A stretch of DNA of 64,000 nucleotides from NCBI GenBank assembly GCA_946122785.1, contig CAMGYJ010000005.1:34090002-34154001 (forward strand), written 5' to 3'. A model generated the notes under the pieces. The model saw only the letters and a program-made list of their open reading frames with translations. It did no database searches and was not told the origin of the DNA. The position numbers and the translations under genes were made by a program. This DNA is from Linum tenue (Eukaryota > Streptophyta > Magnoliopsida > Malpighiales > Linaceae). Below, piece by piece: positions 57,515-64,000 of the stretch (position 1 is its first letter; each line of letters starts with the position of its first letter).

Positions 57515-60355
57515 TGATCGGGTGGTAAGGAGACTCTTCTTAAAGCGGTCCTCCAAGCCCTTCCAACTTTTGTGATGAGTGTCTTTCTTCTCCCACTCTC
57601 GCTTACTAATAAAATGGATGCTATCCTCCGTAGATTTTTTTGGGTAGGGTCGATGAAAAAAAAATCCATCCACTGGTGTGATGCTCGAACACTCGAGAAC
57701 CCTAACAGGTAGTTGGAATTGGTTAGGGCTGACAAACGGTAATACGGTAACCGGTTTATCGTTTTACCGAACCGGTAACGGTCGGTAAACGGTAAACCGG
57801 TTACCGTCGGTATCGGTATTCGGTGGCGACGGTGAGGATCCAATTTACCGGATACGGGGTTGGTATTTACCGTCGGTAAATCGGTAAATACCGAATAAGG
57901 AAGGTGGAGCAGAAGTGGGCAAATATGAGAAAAACTAGTGAACCTACTACCACCAATTTGAATTACAAACAGAGGAACAGAAGCAAAAAGAAGAAGCAGG
58001 AGTTAGGTCACCCAATTCGTCAATGGACCTTCGCCTTCTTGGCTGGTCGGAAGTTCCTTCCGTCGTTGTATGGCTGGCTGGGAATTCCCTCCGTCGTCGC
58101 GAATCAAAGGGTCACCATCGCAGCCCAACTATCAATCGTCCTCCGCCGTCTAGAATCGAGGGTCACCAGCACAGTTATTGTTTACATTGACCTTCCCCGC
58201 AGTGAATCGACGATCATCAACCCACTTTTGTTTCTTCCTCTGATCGTAAAAACAAAAGGGAATAGGCCTTCATCTTGCTCTCTGCCGGGTCGGAGAGGGG
58301 AGAGAGATCAAAGCTCCTGTTTGTGGATTTTCTGTTCAATTTTGAGATTTGAGAGAGAAAATTATACATGCATAGAGAAAATAGCTGTGGAGATATTCAG
58401 AAGAAACAAACAAAAGAACAGAGCTCTTCTGGGTTGGAGACGGAGAGGGGCAGAGCCAGAGTGGGGAGAGAGAGATTAATATGTATATTGGTGGTGGCGT
58501 TAGGCAAATAATACGTAGAGAGGAAGTTAGATAAAAAAAGAATAAGATAAGTGAAAATGAAATATAAATGATTAATTTTTATTTAGAGATAAATGATTAA
58601 TTTTTTTCTAAAGTACAACAGGTAATTCTCCATTCTTTAGAAGGATCCAATCACCAAATTTGTTCCCCCTTGCGGTAATTCGGTAAACCGGTTTGTAACC
58701 GGTTTACCGGTAATTCGGTAATCGGTAAACCGATTACAAACCGGTATCGGTAACGGTAAACAGTTTTGGCCAGTTCGGTATACCGAAACCGGTAAATTCG
58801 GTAACCAATTTACCGTTTACCGACCGATTCCCACCCCTAGAATTGGTTTTCGTAATTTCCATCTGTTTAACTTGGCTCTTCTCAGTAAACAGGTGTGGAG
58901 AATCCTGGAGAATCCTGAAGCTCTTTGGGTTAAAGTTCTTCAAGGACTTTACTTCCCATATGGAGATTTCTTGTCGGCCAAGAAAGGAAGGAGTGGATCC
59001 TGGATCTGGAATGGCTTGTGCGACACGAAAGAGAAGCTGAAAATGGGACTGGTTCGCGTGGTTCTGTCAGGAGAGGAAACTTGGTTCCAAGGAGATCCTT
59101 GGATCCCCTCCATTCCATCCCACGCTATACCTGTCACCGACCTCCCCTATTCTAGAGTTTGTGACTGGATTCTTCAAGAGGAGTGAGCATGGGATGTTGA
59201 AGCCATTCAGAATGTCTGCTCAGAAGACATTACTAACGCTATCTGTCGAATCCTGATTGGTCAGGCAGGTGCTAGTGACTGTTGGGCCTGGAAATTCACA
59301 AAGTCGGGATCCTTTTCTGTTTGCTCATCGTACCACTCACTCCGAGAGCAGCGTGACCTTCTCGTCCCTAACCACCATGATGGGACCAATCTTTTGGGCT
59401 ATCTGGAATGGTCTTGGCTTTGGTCACTTGCCCTCCCCCCGAAGCTCAGATTCTTCCTTTGGAAATGCTCTAAGCGAGCTATTGCTACTAGGGAAAGACT
59501 CCATTCAAGACATGTGCCCCCAACCCGAGATGTCTGATCTGTGATGCTCCGGTTGAATCTATTATGCACTGCCTCTTCTACTGTCGGCACGCAACCGAAA
59601 CATGGAACCTTTCCGGTCTGCTCAATGATCTCCCAGCACAGGGCTCGTCTTTTGCGCATCGGTTTTTCGGACTAAAGGATGACTTTAGCGACACTCGCAT
59701 TCGCCAGATTGTGTGTTGTCTCTGGAATATTTGGATTCCCAGGAACTCCTATATCTTTGACAGCAAGGCTCTTTCCCCAGCCTCCACGATAATTGTTGCA
59801 GGTCCTGATTTTCTGGATATTAATGAAGCTCGAAGCACTGGAGCTTCCCGCCGACCTGCTCTTTTATCTTCTCAGCCGAGGGGTTCCCATCACAACATTG
59901 AACCATCGCCTACTTTCCGAGTGATCCACTGCGACGGCTCGTTTGTCTCAGAATCCCTCCCGACGGCATATGGGATTACTATTGCTAATCCTCAGGGTCA
60001 AGTGTATGATGGCAAGGCTGAGTCTTTCTTTTGTTCTCGTCCGTTTCAAGCTGAGGCAATTGGGCTCCTTAATGCTATCTTGCTTGCAGCGCAAGATCCA
60101 GTTCCTACTTGCATTCGTTCAAATTGTCAAGTGTTGACTCTTGCATTGCATCAGGACCCGGCCTCCTGGCCTTGGCTTTGTCAAGCTTCCCTTGCGCGTA
60201 TGACTTCCATCTTGTCCTCTTCGCCTTGGATTCGCATCGAGTTCGTCCCAAGGCGGTTAAACATGTTGGCGGATTGGGTTGCTTGTCAAGCTAGATTGGA
60301 ATCGTTACCTGTGGATTGGATTTTAGTTTCTAATATTATTGCTCCACTGTTGTAA
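57515..60355 (+). pseudogene. LINE-2 ORF2 C-terminal half (RT end, zf-RVT, RNase H), broken
   Basis: Parts in order: LLKAVLQALPTFVMSVFLLP (57530-57590) and FFWVGSMKKKSIHWCD; after the inserted hAT element, GFRNFHLFNLALLSKQVW (58846-58900) and KKGRSGSWIW; then CLICDAPVESIMHCLFYC of the zinc finger (59530-59583); then RNase H with HCDGSF (59929-59946), AEAIGL (60050-60067) and LADWVA near the end. Breaks are a stop near 57713, TGA at 59184 and a one-base shift near 59520. The third RNase H carboxylate position reads RSNC where Asp is usual. The final 263-codon frame (59564-60355) is intact, but it is only the tail of the protein. Confidence 0.85.
57724..58839. mobile_element. hAT-type element, 1116 bp (CGGTAAACCGG family)
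   Basis: A perfect 8-bp duplication GAATTGGT (57716-57723 and 58840-58847) flanks it. The ends are TAGGGCTGACAAACGG and, on the complement, TAGGGGTGGGAATCGG. The outer ~150 bp at each side are packed with CGGTAA, ACCGGTTTACCG and similar words. The interior (57904-58479) holds a 191-codon open frame without recognisable domains, possibly captured genomic DNA. There is no transposase. Confidence 0.92.
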
Positions 60356-60417
60356 TGAACTCTTTTCTTTGCTTGCTCGGATGGAATGAAAGTTACCACT
60401 GTTCAAAAAAAAAAAAA

Positions 60418-60600
60418 CGAAAGGATGGATCTGAGGAAGGACGGAGGAGGCCCCATCATCTACAACATATTTTGTAATCTTACAATCCTTTTTTTTTCTC
60501 CCTTTTCCTTTTCATAATATTAATAAAAATGCTTCGCCGTAATTACCAAAACAAAAGGCTGGATTTGAGGAAGATGTGGGAGGCCCTGTCATCTACCCTC
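60418..60600. repeat. Tandem pair of ~45-bp related phrases, 132 bp apart
   Basis: The 45 bp after the LINE-2 tail (AAGGATGGATCTGAGGAAGG, ending CATCATCTAC) recur with changes at about 60552-60596. They may be an old target or tail duplication. Confidence 0.5.
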
Positions 60601-61615
60601 TGACAATCAACATTAGTATTGTGATAAGGAAATATAGAGATTAAAGGTATAGAGAGATAAGTTTTATGCTCCCAAATGAGAGGAGGAGGAGGAGAACCTC
60701 ATACTTGGAATGCCTAATGGGCTACTTATAAGCAGAGGCTTGTGTTCCCCTTGTTGGGTTTGATAGGATCTTTGAAATCGTTTCATGGGTATTAGCCTAT
60801 TTTTACTCGTGGATTGTAATTATGCTTTGTGTCGAGTTGCATCATATTTACAAGCGCAAACACAAAGTGATTAAAAACTAACAATCTCATTTATAAATAG
60901 CTAATTGATAATTCGTAACTACGCTGTGAACTGACACCCGGGTTCTCCACTAAGCCTCTTATATATGCGCGTAAAATTTTGTGTTCCAACCTCATAGATG
61001 TGTAATATAGTAGCCAGATTTTTGGAGCAATGACAAAATAAGGAATTTCGTGGTTATGTACTTATGTTGCATTGTTGTGAGTTAAAGAACCAAATATTAA
61101 AAAACTTCATTTATTAAACTATATATATATTGAAATATGGAACCGATACATCAATTGCATTATTATATGGACACCAACTTCATTCGTAAATTTGAGTGTC
61201 CGTTTTATTTAAACCCATCTCTTACTGTAGTGAAAGATTACAAAGCGTCGAACTTAATTTCAACGACGGTCCATCCCCCGCCATTGATGAACCGCGCCAC
61301 CATGATGTTCAATTCATGGCGAAGTTCCGCTCCCTTGCTTCTTCACGTCTGCGCAGTGGTCTCCGCAAGACTCCAGGCAAAGTTCCGTTCCCTTGGAGAC
61401 TAATCAATCAATCAAGTAACGCGTTAGATTTACACTTTTAGATCACCAAAATGCTTCTACGCATAATCTTCGTTTTTATAACTAATGTAGTTAAAACAAG
61501 CTTTAAAACTTAAAAACTTACGATTTTACACTTTTAAATCACCAAAACGCTTCAACCTAAAAACGCGTTTTTAACTACACGGCTTATAACAACGGTCAAA
61601 AGATGTGTCGACAAA
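60601..61615. other. Intergenic, nothing recognised
   Basis: AT-rich DNA. A short direct repeat AAGTTCCGYTCCCTTG occurs near 61321 and 61380. No family-like protein. Any second exon of the cysteine-rich gene would lie in the last 200 bp. Confidence 0.4.
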
Positions 61616-61957
61616 TTATATATATAGAGACATACATGGTTCGGCTTTGGTGCAGAGCTTGGCGCAGGCGGGGACGGCGCAGTCGGCCATGCAGGAGGCC
61701 TGGGGGTCGGTGCGGTCGGGCTCTCCGCCGGTGGTCGGGAAGAGGCACTGCAGTATGCAGGTGCCGAAGCAGTTGATGTCCCCTCCGGACATCACACATT
61801 TCACGAAACACATTGGGTCGCACGCCTTGTGCCCTTTGTAGGAGCTGCCCGGATCAGCCACCGACGACGGCTGGCACTGGGCCGGGCCGGCCGCGGCGGC
61901 GAGGAACAGCGCTAGCATCATTGCCAGTGCAGTCAAACTAACGCTTCTGCTCTCCAT
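61616..61957 (-). CDS. Secreted cysteine-rich peptide, thionin-like (tentative)
   Basis: The frame from ATG 61957 gives 113 residues. Residues about 1-28 form a signal peptide (LTALAMMLALFLAAAAG). The mature part has cysteines spaced C-X3-C-X3-C-X8-C-X3-C-X3-C-X17-C-X3-C-X4-C-X3-C, ten in all, plus one near the end. The paired CX3C spacing suggests helical hairpins tied by disulfides, as in plant thionin-like and hairpinin-type defence or signalling peptides. Family assignment is by pattern only. The last codons overlap CCAT|GTATGT, a good splice donor. If used, the final cysteine is not coded from this exon, leaving ten. A downstream exon was not identified with confidence. The gene has its own TATA box. 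Confidence 0.72.
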   Translation of the reverse strand: MESRSVSLTALAMMLALFLAAAAGPAQCQPSSVADPGSSYKGHKACDPMCFVKCVMSGGDINCFGTCILQCLFPTTGGEPDRTDPQASCMADCAVPACAKLCTKAEPCMSLYI

Positions 61958-62057
61958 GTTTGGTATTTTTGATCGATCGATGATGGTTTTCCTGTGGGAT
62001 GAAGGTGTGCAGGAGGTTTAATTAGTTTGCTGGATTTTGTTGTGTGTGTTGGGAGAC

Positions 62058-62065
62058 TATATATA
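62058..62065 (-). promoter_or_regulatory. TATA box of the cysteine-rich peptide gene
   Basis: TATATATA lies about 100 bp before the ATG at 61957 on the minus strand, giving a leader of about 70 bases. Confidence 0.6.
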
Positions 62066-62599
62066 GGCAGAGGGCGGCAGAGTGGTTTAATTTTGATGAT
62101 GGTGTGTGGATGGTGTGATTTGTGGAATTGATGAATAAAAGCTGGAAGAGGAGTGGGTTTCGTGGGTGTTTGTTCCTCTACCTCTGGAACATGTTGTTTG
62201 TATGTGCCCCAAAAAGCATGGGGGTAAGAAACTACCTAGCTAGCAGCTGGGAGACAGTTGCTTGCTTGTGGGTTTGTCGATGAGAATGAACCGCATACGT
62301 AGATCATTTGAGACGACGACAACAACAAAATCGACTCCCTCAAATGAAAGGAAATTCATATATTGTATTTTGATCATTAACGGTTAATATTCAGGGTCGC
62401 AATTATGAGTTTGTCAAAAAGAGAAGGAACTACATACAAAGATCTCTCGAAGAGGCCGGCCATTAAACAAACGCCCACGATTACTTGATAAAATCAACAT
62501 TAATGTCATGTCATTTACTAATCAGTTCCAACGACTCTTGAAAATATTGATTATACCTCGCTTCTATTACAGCTCGGTAGAAATTAATTGATTGGCTTG
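62066..62599. other. Distal promoter and spacer
   Basis: No gene. Upstream DNA of the minus-strand cysteine-rich peptide gene. Confidence 0.4.
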
Positions 62600-62607
62600 C
62601 TGGCAAG

Positions 62608-63034
62608 TAGGGATGACAATTTTGACCTGACCCGATTTACCCGACATGTTTGGCCCGTTTTGGGGCGGGGGCGGGAATGGGTATCTCTCATCGACTTGAC
62701 CTGCCCTGACCCGCCCCTAAATTACATGTAATATTGGTCAAATTATTTATGATTTTCCTCTTATTACACTATATTTAAGGTATAATAAAGTTGTAAATAA
62801 GTGAAAAACTCAATTTCTCCAATAATTTAACTACATTTTATCAAATTATATTTTTTTTAATTAAAATAACAAATAATTCTAATGTTTTTCGCATAAATTA
62901 CATACCCTTTGGGTCAAACTGCCCAACACACGCCCCATAATAAATTACTCGACCCGTACCCGACCTGTCACAATGCCACGACACGGGTACAGATATCGAG
63001 ATACCCGCCCCGGATCTGCCCATTGCCATTCCTT
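62608..63034. mobile_element. hAT-type MITE, 427 bp (GACCCG/GGGCGGG family)
   Basis: A perfect 8-bp duplication CTGGCAAG (62600-62607 and 63035-63042) flanks it. The left end is TAGGGATGACAA. The right end on the complement is AAGGAATGGCAATGGGC. Subterminal words include GACCCG, CCCGCCC and GGGCGGGGGCGGG. No coding capacity. Confidence 0.88.
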
Positions 63035-63042
63035 CTGGCAAG

Positions 63043-64000
63043 CAAGGCGAAGAAAGACCCAAAGCAAACAAATCACAAGGCCGACCGAAAAGGTCCAACA
63101 AAGGCAAGCCAGCCAGGCCCAAACAGGGAGATTTTACGTAGCCATCAGAGCCAGCGATTGGCCTATTTATTACAAGTCTGTCGACGATCGCCAAAAAATT
63201 TTACTCAAAACGTTTCAAAGTGGGATAATTATACATGCGGTCGATTTCAAAAGTGGACCTAAATATGGAAAACAAGAAACGCTCGTTTTTATTTGTTACG
63301 AACTTAGAGTAGCTATCAAGACAGTCAGTGGCACATTGAAGAGTTGGTCCAGAGCAGTAGTACTGATCATGAATGGAATGACAACAAAGGAATTGGTTTG
63401 GCCCAGAAGTTGCAATCAACCCATTTGCATGCGCTCCCCATACTTTTTTGGCACTGTGTTAAGTTTGCATATAGCATATGACAAAAACCAATATTCCACC
63501 TAGAGCGTAAGGGTGAAGAGTTGGATAACTATTGTTCGTCTTGAGTTATCCATTACCTCCCCTTGAAGCTTCATGATTCACTCCTTGCCATCTGATCGTG
63601 TTGAGCAGAAAGGAAGAAACAGCTGATCAACTGAAGAGCTCGCCGTTGAAAGTCAGTTCTACGAACTACGAAACAAAAGCTGAACAAAACTCATACGTTC
63701 CACCCCACAAGTGCTCGAAACCGAAGCTGAAACGAGAACAGAAGCGTCGAACACAGGGTCAATACGATCCGTGCTCACTGGTTTCTCTAGAGTTTACCAA
63801 ACACAAGTGCAGAAATCCAGAAAATCAGTTATGAGAAGAGCGTGCCCTGGACCCAGGCTCGTTGTCTAGGCTGCGTTGGCCATCAGCTCGAGCTAACAAG
63901 AGAGGCGAGTACCCCGGAACAACATGCCCTAAGCACTGGCTGTGTTCATCGTCACATTCCAGACCCGCCAGTTTTGCTAAGGCTGTGTCCACTTCCGACA
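63043..64000. other. Right edge, no gene recognised
   Basis: Open frames near 62973-63503 and 63598-63834 (78 codons, Lys/Ser-rich) match no family known to me. The sequence near 63600-64000 is more balanced in composition and could belong to a gene or retroelement continuing beyond the window. Confidence 0.35.

Larger units (their letters stand above)
57515..60417 (+). mobile_element. 5'-truncated L1-type LINE (LINE-2), split by a hAT element
   Basis: Recognisable sequence begins in the last part of reverse transcriptase and runs through zf-RVT and RNase H to a stop at 60355, a short 3' region and an A13 tail (60405-60417). Endonuclease and most of reverse transcriptase are absent. 5' truncation is usual for LINEs. 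A hAT element sits at 57724-58839. The LINE's own target duplication was not found. Confidence 0.86.

Noticed and set aside
57904..58479. 191-codon frame inside a hAT element
   Set aside because: No domain, basic low-quality composition and no conserved context; listed as possible captured DNA rather than a gene.
59564..59578. ATGCACTGCCTCTTC, identical to the first 15 bases of plant miR408
   Set aside because: It is the coding sequence of the LINE zinc-finger motif (IMHCLFYC) and is not in a hairpin; chance match to a family codon pattern.

Overview
This is a 64 kb piece of nuclear DNA from a land plant, almost certainly a eudicot. The spliced genes carry GT-AG introns, the gene families are plant-specific (OVATE, YUCCA, polyol transporter, GRF zinc finger), and the low-gene-density, AT-rich background is packed with plant transposon types. 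I cannot name the species. There are no rRNA or convincing tRNA genes, no organelle DNA and no CRISPR.

Six complete host genes and one cut by the window edge can be read. They are a GRF zinc-finger protein (1-403, minus, runs off the left edge), a polyol/monosaccharide transporter (16655-18274, minus, with a GC-AG intron), an intronless TATA-binding-protein copy (23512-24099, plus), an OVATE-family repressor (39782-40795, minus), the spliceosomal SF3b subunit SF3B4/SAP49 (46038-48449, plus, nine exons), a YUCCA flavin monooxygenase of auxin synthesis (51798-53241, plus, three exons), and a small secreted cysteine-rich, thionin-like peptide (61616-61957, minus). They act in unrelated processes and show no clustering logic.

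The rest is mostly mobile DNA, much of it nested. Region 0.9-6 kb holds a SINE-like unit split by two small elements, then a possible Helitron with degenerate tandem arrays. Region 6.7-15 kb is a broken L1-type LINE. It is interrupted by a hAT-type composite whose interior has ~270-bp inverted repeats around two captured gene fragments (a cytochrome P450 piece and a DUF1442 piece with its intron). Region 26.2-29.7 kb is a Mutator-like element (MULE) carrying a truncated plant-mobile-domain gene facing a transposase remnant. Region 30.2-36.2 kb is a second MULE with a 9-bp target duplication, a decayed DDE/SWIM/zinc-knuckle transposase and a nested gag-protease-only Copia derivative. A Copia gag fragment and a CACTA-like end follow at 36.2-37.3 kb. 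Region 57.5-60.4 kb is a second LINE, 5'-truncated and split by another hAT element.

A recurring theme is a set of hAT-type non-autonomous elements with ends related to TAGGGRTGRSAA. Seven have recognisable 8-bp target duplications (five perfect ones at 7.9, 39.1, 42.5, 57.7 and 62.6 kb; one-mismatch ones at 20.3 and 44.6 kb), and one more at 1.1 kb has a decayed duplication. Each family has its own short repeated word inside. Boundaries were found by eye from direct and inverted repeats, so they are strong where duplications are perfect and tentative elsewhere.
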